Source of the DNA: Catellatospora sichuanensis
GTDB lineage: Bacteria > Actinomycetota > Actinomycetes > Mycobacteriales > Micromonosporaceae
NCBI RefSeq assembly: GCF_007483665.1
Contig: NZ_ML660185.1
Coordinates: 224,178-288,177, forward strand
DNA: 64,000 bases
Reading direction: 5' to 3'
A program made the translations under genes and the position numbers. A model generated the notes under the pieces. It saw nothing but the letters and a program-made list of their open reading frames with translations, did not search any database and was not told the DNA's origin. Below are positions 53,278-63,500 of this stretch, piece after piece. Position 1 is the first letter of the stretch; every line of letters starts with the position of its first letter.

Positions 53278-54660
53278 ATGTCGAAGCTGAGCGAGATCCA
53301 TGACTGGCTCCAGGTGCGCCTGCCCGAGCTGCTCGCCGAGCACCGGGTGCCCGGCGCGGCTGTCGCGGTGTACGCCGGGGGCGAGGTCGTCGACCATGCG
53401 GCCGGTGTGCTGAACACGGCGACCGGCGTGACGGCGACGCCCGACTCCCTGTTCCAGATCGGCTCGATCACCAAGGTGTGGACGGCCACCCTGCTCATGC
53501 AGCTGGCCGACGAGGGCGCGCTCGACCTCGACGCACCGGTGCGCCGGTATCTGCCGGAGTTCGCGCTGGCCGACGAGGCGGCCGCGGCCGCGGTCACGGT
53601 GCGGCAGCTGCTGTGCCACACCGCCGGGTTCGAGGGCGACATCTTCACCGACACCGGCCCGGGCGACGACTGCGTCGAGAAGTACGTCGCCACGCTGGGC
53701 GGCACCGCGCAGCTGTTCCCGCCCGGTGAGCTGTTCTCCTACAACAACGCCGGGTACTGCGTGCTCGGGCGGATCGTCGAGGTGCTGCGCGGCAAATCGT
53801 ACGACGCCTGCCTGCGCGAGTTCCTGTTCGCGCCGCTCGGGCTGAGTCACGCCGCGACCGGCCCGTACGAGGCGATCCTGCACCGTGCCGCGGTCGGCCA
53901 CCTGCAGCCCGACCCGGACGCGGACCCGGTTCCCGCGCCGATCTGGGCGCTGGTCCGCTCCAATGTGCCGGCCGGGGCGATGCTCGCCATGCGGCCGCGC
54001 GACCTGCTGTCCTTCGTCCGCATGCACCTCGACGGCGGCCGCGCCGCCGACGGCACCGCGGTGCTGAGCCCGGCGTCGGCCGCGGCCATGCGGGAGCGCC
54101 AGGTGACGGTGCCCGTGTCGGGGCTGATGGGTGACGCCTGGGGGCTGGGCTGGGAGCTGTTCGACTGGCCGGGCGGCGAGGTCTTCGGCCACGACGGCGG
54201 CACGATCGGGCAGTCCGCGTTCCTGCGCGTCGCGCCGGAACAGGGCGTGGCGATCGCGCTGAACGTCAACGGCGGCAATCCGTTCGCGCTGTACACCGAG
54301 CTGTTCCCGCGGCTGCTGCGCGAGCTGGCCGGGATCGAGATGCCCGCGCTGCCGGTGCCGCCCAACGATCCGCAGCCGGTCGATGCGGCCCGCTATCTGG
54401 GTACGTACACCTCCGAGGTGGGCGAGCTGGTGGTGACGCAGGACGGCGACGGCCGGCTCTGGCTGGAGCAGACGCCCCGCGGCATTCTCGCCGACCTCGG
54501 CGGCAAGTCCGAGCGCAGCGAGCTGGTGCACCTGCACGGCGACGTCTTCCTGCCCGTCGAGCCGACCCACGGCGTGCACCTGCCGCAGGCCTTCGTCGGC
54601 GACGACGGCGGCCGGGCCCGTTACGTCCACAGCGGACGCGCCACCCGGCGCACGGCCTGA
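53278..54660 (+). CDS. class C beta-lactamase-like serine hydrolase
   Basis: 460 residues: GSITKVWTATLLMQLADEG (SxxK catalytic motif), FSYNNAGYCVLG (YxN motif) and GHDGGTIGQSAF (HxG third motif), then a C-terminal beta-rich extension of about 100 residues. The family spans beta-lactamases, esterases and D-aminopeptidases. It is very similar, block by block, to the C-terminal domain of the fusion at 60578-63913. TATGGT lies 7 nt before ATG 53278 (leaderless). No signal peptide is visible. It leads the peptide-uptake locus. Confidence 0.92.
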   Translation: MSKLSEIHDWLQVRLPELLAEHRVPGAAVAVYAGGEVVDHAAGVLNTATGVTATPDSLFQIGSITKVWTATLLMQLADEGALDLDAPVRRYLPEFALADEAAAAAVTVRQLLCHTAGFEGDIFTDTGPGDDCVEKYVATLGGTAQLFPPGELFSYNNAGYCVLGRIVEVLRGKSYDACLREFLFAPLGLSHAATGPYEAILHRAAVGHLQPDPDADPVPAPIWALVRSNVPAGAMLAMRPRDLLSFVRMHLDGGRAADGTAVLSPASAAAMRERQVTVPVSGLMGDAWGLGWELFDWPGGEVFGHDGGTIGQSAFLRVAPEQGVAIALNVNGGNPFALYTELFPRLLRELAGIEMPALPVPPNDPQPVDAARYLGTYTSEVGELVVTQDGDGRLWLEQTPRGILADLGGKSERSELVHLHGDVFLPVEPTHGVHLPQAFVGDDGGRARYVHSGRATRRTA

Positions 54661-54768
54661 CCCTTCGGTCCGGCATACGGAGCCGGCCTGGGCCGGTCGT
54701 CCGGCACGAACCACAGCCGCCGCCGCTGCGGGCAGGCTGCGCCCCACAACCCTGCTACTGGAGGCACG

Positions 54769-56352
54769 ATGAGATCGATAACGACGGTCACGGCGGCGGG
54801 CGCGCTGACCCTGGCGCTCGCCGCCTGCGGCGGCGGTGGGCAGCCCGCGAGCGGCGGGTCCTATGCCGACGGCAAGACTTTCACCCTGGTGCTGGCATCC
54901 GACCCGGGCACCCTCGACCCGCACTTCACCTCGCTGTCCACCGCCCTGCAGGCGGGCCGGTTCCTGTACGACTCGCTGCTCAACGTCGACGAGAAGGGCA
55001 GCCTGGTCGCGGGCCTCGCCGAGAAGTGGGACGCGACCACCACGTCCGCGACGTTCACCCTGCGCAAGGGTGTCACCTGCGGCGACGGCAGCCCGCTGAC
55101 CGCCACCGACATCGCCGCGAACATCACCTTCGTCGGCGACCCGAAGAACGCGTCCACCCGTATCGGCGTCTACGTGCCGCCGGGCGCGACCGCTGCCGGA
55201 GACGACGCGGCCGGCACGGTCACGGTGACCTCGCCCGCGCCCGACCCGTTCCTGGACCGCAACGTCGGCGGGCTGCCGATCGTCTGCAAGAAGGGCATGG
55301 CCGCGCGCGACCAGCTCAAGCAGGGCTCCGACGGCACCGGCATGTTCACCCTCACCGAGGCCGTGGCCGGCGACCACTACACGCTGACCCGGCGCAAGGA
55401 GTACGCGTGGGGTCCCGGCGACTGGAAGAAGGACCAGGCGGGCCTGCCCGACAAGGTCGTGCTGCGGGTGGTCGCCAACGGGACCACCGCCGCGAACCTG
55501 CTGCTGTCCGGCGAGGTGAACGCGGCCGTCATGGTCGGCCCGGACCAGCAGCGCCTGCGGGCGTCGAAGCTGCACGAGCGGGTCGTCGCCGCGCCGCTCG
55601 GCGAGCTGTGGTTCAACCAGAAGAAGGGCATGGCGGGTGCGGACGAGGGTGTCCGGCGCGCGCTCACCCAGGCGCTCGACCTCGACCAGCTCGGCCAGGT
55701 CGTCACCAGCGGCACCGGGCGGCGCTCGGCGGGACTGGTCTCGCCGGGTGGCCCCTGCCCGCCGGGCAAGGCAGCGTCGCTGCTGCCCGCCAAGGACGCG
55801 ACCGCGGCGAAGGCCGCCCTGGACGCCGCAGGCTGGACGGCGGGTGCCGACGGGGTGCGCGCCAAGAACGGGCAGAAGCTCGCCCTGCTGCTCTACTTCC
55901 CGACCAGCGTCGGCCAGGGCACCCAGGCCGCGGCGGAGCTGATGCAGAAGGAGTGGACGGCGCTCGGCGCAGAGGTCACCGTCAAGGGGCTCAGCGACGC
56001 CGAGGTCGGGCAGCTGGTGGTCGGCGGGCAGGGCGCGTGGCAGGCGGCGATCCTGCCGCTCGGGGTGAACGTGCCGACCCAGCTGGTGCCGTTCCTGTCC
56101 GGCGCGACGCCGCCCAACGGCGTCAACCTGGCCTCGATCGACAACGCCGACTACACGGCGAACGTGCAGGCGGCGTCGGCGATCGCGGGCAGCGGTGGCT
56201 GCGACAAGTGGCAGGCCGCCGAGGAGGCGCTGTTCAAGCGGCTCGACGTGGTGCCGTTCGTGGACTCGACGGTGCCGGTCTTCGGCAAGGGCGCCGAGTT
56301 CGAGCTGAGCCAGGGCAGCGTCACCCCCGGCTCGATCCGCATGCTCGCCTGA
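54769..56352 (+). CDS. oligopeptide-binding lipoprotein (SBP family 5)
   Basis: 527 residues: lipobox LALAACGGG (Cys near 20), then the SBP_bac_5 opening FTLVLASDPGTLDPHFTSLSTALQAGRFLYDSLLN, LAEKWDATTTSATFTLRKGVTCGDGSPLTATDIAAN (a family signature), and LWFNQKKGMAGADEGVRRALTQALDLDQLGQ in the second lobe. It captures peptides for the ABC permeases downstream. TGGAGG precedes ATG. An intrinsic terminator directly follows, so part of the transcripts stop here, giving excess binding protein. Confidence 0.95.
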   Translation: MRSITTVTAAGALTLALAACGGGGQPASGGSYADGKTFTLVLASDPGTLDPHFTSLSTALQAGRFLYDSLLNVDEKGSLVAGLAEKWDATTTSATFTLRKGVTCGDGSPLTATDIAANITFVGDPKNASTRIGVYVPPGATAAGDDAAGTVTVTSPAPDPFLDRNVGGLPIVCKKGMAARDQLKQGSDGTGMFTLTEAVAGDHYTLTRRKEYAWGPGDWKKDQAGLPDKVVLRVVANGTTAANLLLSGEVNAAVMVGPDQQRLRASKLHERVVAAPLGELWFNQKKGMAGADEGVRRALTQALDLDQLGQVVTSGTGRRSAGLVSPGGPCPPGKAASLLPAKDATAAKAALDAAGWTAGADGVRAKNGQKLALLLYFPTSVGQGTQAAAELMQKEWTALGAEVTVKGLSDAEVGQLVVGGQGAWQAAILPLGVNVPTQLVPFLSGATPPNGVNLASIDNADYTANVQAASAIAGSGGCDKWQAAEEALFKRLDVVPFVDSTVPVFGKGAEFELSQGSVTPGSIRMLA

Positions 56353-56369
56353 CCGCCGTATCGGCCGAC

Positions 56370-56416
56370 CGTGCCATGACCCGCACCTCAGGGCGGGTCA
56401 TGGCACGGTTGTTTTT
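56370..56416 (+). terminator. intrinsic terminator after the binding-protein gene
   Basis: CGTGCCATGACCCGC (56370-56384) pairs perfectly with GCGGGTCATGGCACG (56393-56407), 8-nt loop, followed by a T-rich tail with TTTTT at 56412-56416. It is the most classical rho-independent terminator in the window and lies within the operon, before the permease gene. Confidence 0.9.
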
Positions 56417-56547
56417 CCGGCCCGCCCCTGACGGCAGTGGTGCGAGCGGACAGGGTCGACCGGGCTGACTTGTGCCGGCGTACCAAGACCGGGCGGCGGG
56501 CGGGCGGGCAGGATCTGATCACCGAACCCGATGACGTGACGGAGGCC

Positions 56548-57546
56548 ATGCCGGTGAGCAGCACTACCGCCTCCACCGCCGTGTTCGCGCACCTGCTCGG
56601 CAACCCCTGGCTCCGCTTCGCAGCGCGCCGCCTCGGTCAGCTGCTCGTCTCGGTCTGGGTGCTCGTCACCGGCGCATTCCTGATGATCCACCTCATCCCG
56701 GGCGACCCGGTCCGGGCCGCGCTGGGCAACACCGCGCCGGTGGAGCTGGTCGAGGCCCGCCGCGAGGCGCTGGGCCTGAACAACCCGCTCTGGCAGCAGT
56801 ACGCCGACTACCTGCGCCACCTGTTCAGCGGTGACTTCGGCACCTCGATGCTGTCGGGCATGCCGGTGTCGCAGGTGATCGGCGACCGCCTGCCCGCCAC
56901 GGCCGAGCTGGCCGTGCTCGCCTTCGCCCTCGCGGTCGTCGTGTCGATCCCACTGGGCCTGGCCATGGCGGTGCTGACCCGGGGCGGTCGCCGCAGACCG
57001 GTGGAGCTGGCGTTCACCTCCGGCAGCGTGCTGCTCGCGGTGGTGCCCGAGTTCCTGGTCGCGGTCGGGCTGGTCTACGTGTTCAGCGTCGAGCTGGGCT
57101 GGGCGCCGGTGGCGATGCGCCAGGGCGCGTCGTCGTACGTGCTGCCGGTGCTGGCCCTGTCGCTCGGCCCGGCGTCGGTGCTGGCCCGCATCGTGCGGGT
57201 GGAGACGCTCGCGGTGCTGCAGGCCGAGTACATCCGCACCGCGCGGGCCAAACGCCTGCCGGATCGGCGGGTCTATCTGCGGCACGCGCTGCCCAACGCG
57301 CTCACCGCCACCATCACGGTGGGCGGGTTGCTGCTGGGCGGGATGGTCGCCGGCACGGTGCTGGCCGAGAACGTGTTCGCCTGGCCGGGCCTGGGCAGCA
57401 CCATCGTCAGCTCGATCCTGGCCAAGGACTACCCGGTGGTGCAGGCCGTGGTGCTGGTGTACGGCCTGGGCGTGCTGCTGGTCAACCTCGTGGTCGACGT
57501 GGCGCTGGCGCTGCTCGACCCCCGTTCCACGATCAGGGAGAGCTGA
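56548..57546 (+). CDS. peptide ABC permease, DppB type
   Basis: 332 residues with the DppB/OppB layout: first span (LGQLLVSVWVLVTGAFLMIHLIPGDPVRA), loop with GLNNPLWQQYADYLRHLFSGDFG, and the binding-protein-dependent permease motif AEYIRTARAKRLPDRRVYLRHALPNAL (EAA loop), then FAWPGLGSTIVSSILAKDYPVVQ. GGAGG precedes ATG 56548. Works with the permease domain of the next protein. Confidence 0.93.
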   Translation: MPVSSTTASTAVFAHLLGNPWLRFAARRLGQLLVSVWVLVTGAFLMIHLIPGDPVRAALGNTAPVELVEARREALGLNNPLWQQYADYLRHLFSGDFGTSMLSGMPVSQVIGDRLPATAELAVLAFALAVVVSIPLGLAMAVLTRGGRRRPVELAFTSGSVLLAVVPEFLVAVGLVYVFSVELGWAPVAMRQGASSYVLPVLALSLGPASVLARIVRVETLAVLQAEYIRTARAKRLPDRRVYLRHALPNALTATITVGGLLLGGMVAGTVLAENVFAWPGLGSTIVSSILAKDYPVVQAVVLVYGLGVLLVNLVVDVALALLDPRSTIRES

Positions 57547-57549
57547 GCG

Positions 57550-59466
57550 GTGACGTCGCGGGCGAGGTGGGCGGGTGTGCTGCGCACGCCGGTGGGCGCG
57601 GCCGCGGCCGTGCTGCTGGGTGCGGTGCTGCTGCTGGCGGTGCTCGCGCCGCTGCTGTGGGGCGGGCGGGCCGACGAGGTCGACACGGCGCGCATCCTGC
57701 AGCCGGCGTCGGCGCAGCACTGGGCGGGCACCGACAACCTGGGCCGGGACATCTTCTTCCGGGTGCTGGTCGCCACACGTACCTCGGTGCAGCTGGCGCT
57801 GCTGGCGACCGCCCTGGGCGTGGCCGTCGGGCTGCTGCTCGGCACCGCGCCGCTGCTGCTCGGCCCGCGACTGGGCCGCCTGGTCACCGCCGCGGTGAAC
57901 ATCGCGGTGGCCTTTCCCGGACTGCTGCTGGCCCTGTCCTTCGCGGTGATCTTCGGAGCGGGTGCGAGCGGCGCGGTGCCGGCCATCGGGCTGGCCATCG
58001 CACCGGGCTTCGCCCGGCTGACGCAGACCCTGTCCGCGACCGTCGCCGGCCGCGACTTCGTGGCGGCCGCCCGCATCGCCGGGGTCGGGCGCTTCCGCGT
58101 GCTGCTGCGCCATGTGCTGCCGAACATCGCCGAGCCGCTCCTGGTGAACGCGACGATGGCGGCGGGCGGTTCGCTGCTGGCCTTCGCGGGCCTGTCGTTC
58201 CTGGGCCTGGGCGTGCAGGCACCCGGCTACGACTGGGGGCGGCTGCTCGGCGAAGGCCTCAACGGCATCTACCTCAATCCGGCCGCGGCGCTGGTGCCCG
58301 GCGTGGCCGTGGTGCTGGCAGGGCTCGCGTTCAACCTGGTCGGCGAGGCCGCGGCGAAGGCCGTCGGGCCGCGTACGCCGACCGGGACCGTTCGCGGCGA
58401 TTCCTTCGAGGACGGTCCGCCCGCGCCGGTGGACCGCACCGGGCAGAGCGAGGCGGTGCTGGTGGTGGAGGACCTGAAGGTCTCCTTCGGCACGGTCACG
58501 CCGGTCCGCGGGGTGGGGTTCACGCTGCGGCGCGGTGAGGCGGTCGGCATCGTGGGGGAGTCGGGGTCCGGCAAGAGCCTGACCGCGCTCGCCGTCGCCC
58601 AGCTGATCGAACAGCCGGGGCGCGTCGCAGCACGGCGGCTGGATTTCCTCGGCGACGACCTGCTGCGGACCCCGCCCCGGGCCCGGCCGCGGCTGCTCGG
58701 CACGTCCCTGGCCATGGTCTTCCAGGACCCGACGACCTCGTTCAACCCGGTGCAGCGGATCGGCCGACAGCTCGCCGAGGTGGCCGAGCAGCACCTGGGC
58801 GACCGGCGCGGTCCGGCGCTGGCCCGCGCCGTCGACCGGCTGCGCGCGGTGCGCATCCCGGGGGCGGCGCGGCGGGCGCGCCAGTTCCCGCACGAGTTCT
58901 CGGGCGGTATGCGGCAGCGGGCCATGATCGGCATGGGCCTGATGGGCGAGCCGAAACTGATCATCGCGGACGAGCCGACGACCGCGCTCGACGTGACGGT
59001 GCAGCGCCAGGTGCTCGCGCTGCTGGCCGCCGTGCGTGCCGCGGACGACGTCGCCATGCTGCTGATCAGCCACGACATCGGCGTCGTCGAGCAGGTCTGC
59101 GACCGGGTGCTGGTCATGTACGCGGGCCGTATCGTCGAGGACCTGCCCGCGGCGCAGCTGCGGGACGGCGCGCGGCACCCGTACACCCGGGCGCTGCTCG
59201 GCGCCGTGCCGGACCTGGCCACCGACCGCGACCAGCCGCTGGTCGTGATCCCCGGCCGGCCCGCGGACCCGGCCGCACCGCCGCCGGGCTGCGCCTTCGC
59301 GCCGCGCTGCCCGCTGGCCGACGACCACTGCGTGCGGGCCGATCCTGCGCTGCTCGACGACGGTCTCGGCGGGCGCGTGGCGTGCTGGCACGCCGGCGAG
59401 CTACCCGAACCGGTGCGGGCCGGCGCAGCGGTGCTGTCCGCCGCGACGGAGGGGGAGGGGCGATGA
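57550..59466 (+). CDS. peptide ABC permease (DppC) fused to ATPase (DppD)
   Basis: 638 residues. Residues 1-275 are a DppC-type permease with WAGTDNLGRDIFFRVLVATRTSVQ and the EAA loop VAAARIAGVGRFRVLLRHVLPNI. A linker of about 30 residues follows, then a DppD ATPase: Walker A GESGSGKSL, signature FSGGMRQRAMIGMGL, Walker B LIIADEPTTALDV, and the oligopeptide-type C-terminal Cys-rich motif CAFAPRCPLADDHC. In most bacteria these are two genes; here they are one. GTG start 57550. Coupled to the next ATPase by an ATGA overlap. Confidence 0.94.
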   Translation: MTSRARWAGVLRTPVGAAAAVLLGAVLLLAVLAPLLWGGRADEVDTARILQPASAQHWAGTDNLGRDIFFRVLVATRTSVQLALLATALGVAVGLLLGTAPLLLGPRLGRLVTAAVNIAVAFPGLLLALSFAVIFGAGASGAVPAIGLAIAPGFARLTQTLSATVAGRDFVAAARIAGVGRFRVLLRHVLPNIAEPLLVNATMAAGGSLLAFAGLSFLGLGVQAPGYDWGRLLGEGLNGIYLNPAAALVPGVAVVLAGLAFNLVGEAAAKAVGPRTPTGTVRGDSFEDGPPAPVDRTGQSEAVLVVEDLKVSFGTVTPVRGVGFTLRRGEAVGIVGESGSGKSLTALAVAQLIEQPGRVAARRLDFLGDDLLRTPPRARPRLLGTSLAMVFQDPTTSFNPVQRIGRQLAEVAEQHLGDRRGPALARAVDRLRAVRIPGAARRARQFPHEFSGGMRQRAMIGMGLMGEPKLIIADEPTTALDVTVQRQVLALLAAVRAADDVAMLLISHDIGVVEQVCDRVLVMYAGRIVEDLPAAQLRDGARHPYTRALLGAVPDLATDRDQPLVVIPGRPADPAAPPPGCAFAPRCPLADDHCVRADPALLDDGLGGRVACWHAGELPEPVRAGAAVLSAATEGEGR

Positions 59467-60470
59467 GCGAGCTGGCCTTCGAGGACGTCACCGTCCGATT
59501 CGGCAACGGGCGGCGGGCCATGACCGCGGTCGACGGGGTGAGCCTGACCGTGCCGTCCGGTGCGGTCGTCGGGCTCGTCGGCGAGTCCGGTTCCGGCAAG
59601 TCGACGCTGGCCAGAGCCGCGGTCGGATTGACTCCCGTGTCCGGTGGGCGGATTCTGCTCGACGGGCGGCCGCTGCGGCCCCGCGGGCGGCGGCCGCTGC
59701 AGATGGTGTTCCAGGACCCGTACTCCTCGCTCGACCCGCGGATGACGATCGGCTCCTCGATCGCCGAGGCGATTCCGCGCGGGGCGGTGCCGGGTGCCGC
59801 GGGCCGCCGCGACGAGGTGGCCAGGCTGCTGGAACTGGTGGACCTGCCTGCCGACCGCGCCGGGTGCTACCCGGCCGAGCTGTCCGGCGGGCAGCGGCAG
59901 CGGGTCGCGCTGGCGCGGGCGCTGGCCGGCCGGCCCGATGTCGTGATCGCCGACGAGATCACGTCGGCTCTGGACGTGTCCATCCAGGGCACCGTGCTGA
60001 ACCTGGTGCGCGACCTGCACCGCAGCCTGCGGCTGTCGATGCTGTTCATCACGCACGACCTGGCCGTGGTGCGCTACGTCAGCGACTACATCGCGGTGAT
60101 GTACCTGGGCCGGATCGTTGAGTACGGGCCGGCCGAGTCGGTGCTGCAGGACCCGCAGCACCCGTACACCCGAGAACTGCTGGCCGCGGCACGGCGGCCG
60201 GGCCGGTCCGCCCCGGCGGACCTGGACACCGCGCCTGCGCAGGTCGCCGATGCCGAACCGGCCGACCCGCACCACCCGCCGTCCGGCTGCCGGTTCCACC
60301 CGCGCTGCCCGGCCGGGCCGCTGGTGCATGCGGACCGCGCGGTGTGCCGCGACGCCGCGCCCACCGGCGACGGCCGCCGCAACCGCGCCGCCTGCCACTT
60401 CGCCGATCGCGCCGCCGACCGGGCGGACACACCCCCGCCCGGCGGTCCGCCGGGCGACCCGCGGTCCTGA
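59463..60470 (+). CDS. peptide ABC ATPase, DppF type
   Basis: 335 residues: Walker A GESGSGKST, Q-loop VFQDPYSSLDPR, signature LSGGQRQRVALARAL, Walker B VVIADEITSALDV, and the Cys-rich C-terminus CRFHPRCPAGPLVHADRAVC that in OppF/DppF proteins holds an iron-sulfur-like site. A Pro/Gly-rich tail follows. It partners with the fused ATPase domain of the preceding gene. ATG 59463 overlaps the previous stop. Confidence 0.94.
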   Translation: MSELAFEDVTVRFGNGRRAMTAVDGVSLTVPSGAVVGLVGESGSGKSTLARAAVGLTPVSGGRILLDGRPLRPRGRRPLQMVFQDPYSSLDPRMTIGSSIAEAIPRGAVPGAAGRRDEVARLLELVDLPADRAGCYPAELSGGQRQRVALARALAGRPDVVIADEITSALDVSIQGTVLNLVRDLHRSLRLSMLFITHDLAVVRYVSDYIAVMYLGRIVEYGPAESVLQDPQHPYTRELLAAARRPGRSAPADLDTAPAQVADAEPADPHHPPSGCRFHPRCPAGPLVHADRAVCRDAAPTGDGRRNRAACHFADRAADRADTPPPGGPPGDPRS

Positions 60471-60577
60471 TCCACGGGTCCGCCGCCGACCCGGCCGCGG
60501 TCCCACCCGACGAAGCAGCCGCCGCCTCACCGGGCGGCGCGACGACACCGACCTGACCGACCTGCGAGGAGATCCCG

Positions 60578-63500
60578 GTGACCACACGCCAGCGAATCGA
60601 CGATCTGACCATGTTCGCGGTGCCCGAGCAGCCCGCACTGTCGCCCGACGGCGGCTCGATCCTGTACGTGCTGCGCACCGCGGACACCGGGGCCGACCGC
60701 AACCGGCACGCGATCTGGCGCGTCGGCACCGGGGAGGGCGAGGCCGAGCAGCTCACGCGCGGGGACGCCGACTCCGCTCCGGCGTGGTCGCCGGACGGCA
60801 CCCGGTTCGCGTTCCTGCGCGCCCAGGACGGCCCGGCACAGCTGTGGCTGCTGCCCGCGGCGGGCGGAGAGCCGACCCGGCTGACCACCCTGCCGCTAGG
60901 CGCGGGGGCTCCGGTGTGGAGCCCGGACGGCACCCGCATCGCGTTCGGCGCGCCGGTGGACGCGCACGCCGGTGCCGGTGAGGACGACCAGGCGCGGGCC
61001 CGCCGGGCCCAGGCGCCGGTGGTGGCGGACCGCCTCGATTACCAGGCCGACGGCACGGGCCTGCTGCGCGCGGTACGGCGGCACCTGCACGTGCTCGACG
61101 TCGTCACGGGCCAGGTGCGCCAGGTGACCGACGGGGACTGGCACGCCGGTGACCCGTCCTGGTCGCCCGACGGCACCAGGCTCGCCTTCGCCGCGGCGAC
61201 CGCGCCCGACGCCGACGTACACATCCGCGTGCCGGTGCACGTCCTCGACGTCACCGACCCGGCCGCCGTCCCGCAGCAGGTCGGGCTCGCCGACGGGGTC
61301 GCGGGACCGGCCTTGTGGACCGCCGACGGACAGAGCCTGCTGGTCGTCGGCGCGCTCGACGGGCCGGTCGGCCACGCCGGGCTGCTGCGGCTGCCGCTGG
61401 ACGGCGGCCCGGTCGTCGACCTGGCCGCGGCGCTGGACCGCAACGTCATGCCGGGCGGACCGGGGTACCCCGGCGCGGTGCCGCGGCTCGTGGACGGCGG
61501 ACGCACCGTGCTGTTCTGCGTCCGTGACCGCGGCTGCACCCACCTGTACGCCGTGGACGTCGACGGCGGCACGCCCCGCCCGGTCGTCGCCGAGGCCGGG
61601 CACAACGTGTCCGGGATGACGGTCGCCGGGGACACCGCGGCCGTCGTGCTCGGCACACCGGCGTCGTACGGCGAGATCGTGACCGTGGACCCGGGCACCG
61701 GCACGCGTCAGGTGCGCAGCTCGCACGGCCCCGACCTGTCCGGTCTGTTCACCCGCGAGGAGCGCGAGTTCACCGTCTCCGACGGCACGGTGGTGCACGG
61801 CTGGCTGGTGCGCGACCCCGCGGCGACCGGCCCGCGGCCGCTGCTGCTGGACATCCACGGCGGCCCGCACAACGCGTGGAACGGCGCCGCCGACGAGATC
61901 CACCTCTACCACCAGGAGCTCGCCGCCCGCGGCTGGACGGTGCTGCTGCTCAACCCGCGCGGCAGCGACGGCTATGGCGAGCGCTTCTTCAACGCCGTGG
62001 TCGGCGCGTGGGGCGACGCGGACGCCAAGGACTTCCTGGAGCCGCTCGACCAGCTCGTCGCCGAAGGGCTCGCGGACCCGGCGCGGCTCGCGGTCGCCGG
62101 CTACAGCTACGGCGGGTTCATGACCTGCTATCTGACCAGCCGCGACGGGCGCTTCGCGGCGGCCGTGGCGGGCGGTGTCGTCAGCGACCTGGGCAGCATG
62201 GCGGGCACCTCCGACCAGGGTCACTTCCTGGCCGAGCACGAGCTCGGCGGCCAGCCGTGGCGCGACCCGGCCCGGTACGCGGCGATGTCGCCGTTCGCGC
62301 AGGTGGACCAGGTGCGTACGCCGACCCTCGTGGTGCACGGCGGCGCCGACCTGCTCTGCCCCGTCGGGCAGGCCCAGCAATGGCACTCCGCGCTGCGTGA
62401 GAACGGCGTGCCGACCAGCCTCGTGCTGTACCCGGAGGGCTCGCACCTGTTCATCCTCGACGGCCGCCCGTCGCACCGGGTCGACTTCAACCGCCGCGTG
62501 GTTGACTGGGTCGAGCGGTACGCCGGGACCGGTCGCCCGCCGCTCGACGCCGCCCACTGGCAGCGCCGCCTGTCCGCGCTGGCCGCCAAGCACAAGGTGC
62601 CCGGCGCGGCGCTGGGCATCCTGCGGGTGGGCGCCGACGGGCGGCCCGACGAGCTCGCCGAGGCCGCGTACGGCGTGCTCAACCGCGACACCGGCGTGGC
62701 CGCCACCACCGACTCGGTGTTCCAGATCGGCTCGATCTCGAAGGTGTGGACCGCCACCGTCGCGCTGCAGCTGGCCGACGAGGGGCTGCTCGACCTCGAC
62801 GCCCCGCTCGCGCAGGTGCTGCCCGAGCTGCGGCTGTCCGACCCGGACGTGGCCAAGCAGGTCACCATGCGGCACCTGCTGACGCACACCAGCGGCATCG
62901 ACGGCGACGTGTTCGACGACACGGGCCGCGGCGACGACTGCCTGGAGAAGTACACCGCGCTGCTGGCCGACGTCGCGCAGAACCACCCGCTCGGTGCGAC
63001 GTGGTCCTACTGCAATGCCGGGTTCTCGCTGGCCGGGTACGTCATCGAGCGGCTCACCGGCGGCACCTGGGACGCGGCGATGCGGGACCGGCTGTTCACC
63101 CCGCTCGGCCTGACCCGCACCGGCACCCTGCCCGAGGAGGCGCTGCTGCACCGCGCCGCCGTGGGCCACGTGGCAGGCCCGGACGGCGAGCAGCTGCGCG
63201 CCCCGGTCTGGGGCCTGCCGCGCGCGCTGGGCCCGGCCGGCCTGATCAGCGCCAGCACCGCCGACGTGCTCGCCTTCGCGCGGATGCACCTCACCGGCGG
63301 CCTCGCCGCCGACGGCACCCGCGTGCTGAGCGCGGACAGCACCGCCGCGATGGCGGAGCGGCACGCCGACCTGCCCGACAAGCACTCGCTCGGCGACTCG
63401 TGGGGCCTGGGCTGGATCCGGTTCGGCTGGGACGGCGCACGCCTGATCGGCCACGACGGCAACACCATCGGGCAGGCCGCGTTCCTGCGCATGCTCCCCG

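Noticed and set aside
56398-59391. A 997-codon minus-strand open frame
   Set aside because: It is antisense to the permease and fused permease-ATPase genes, and its His/Gln/Arg-rich composition is that of a shadow frame.
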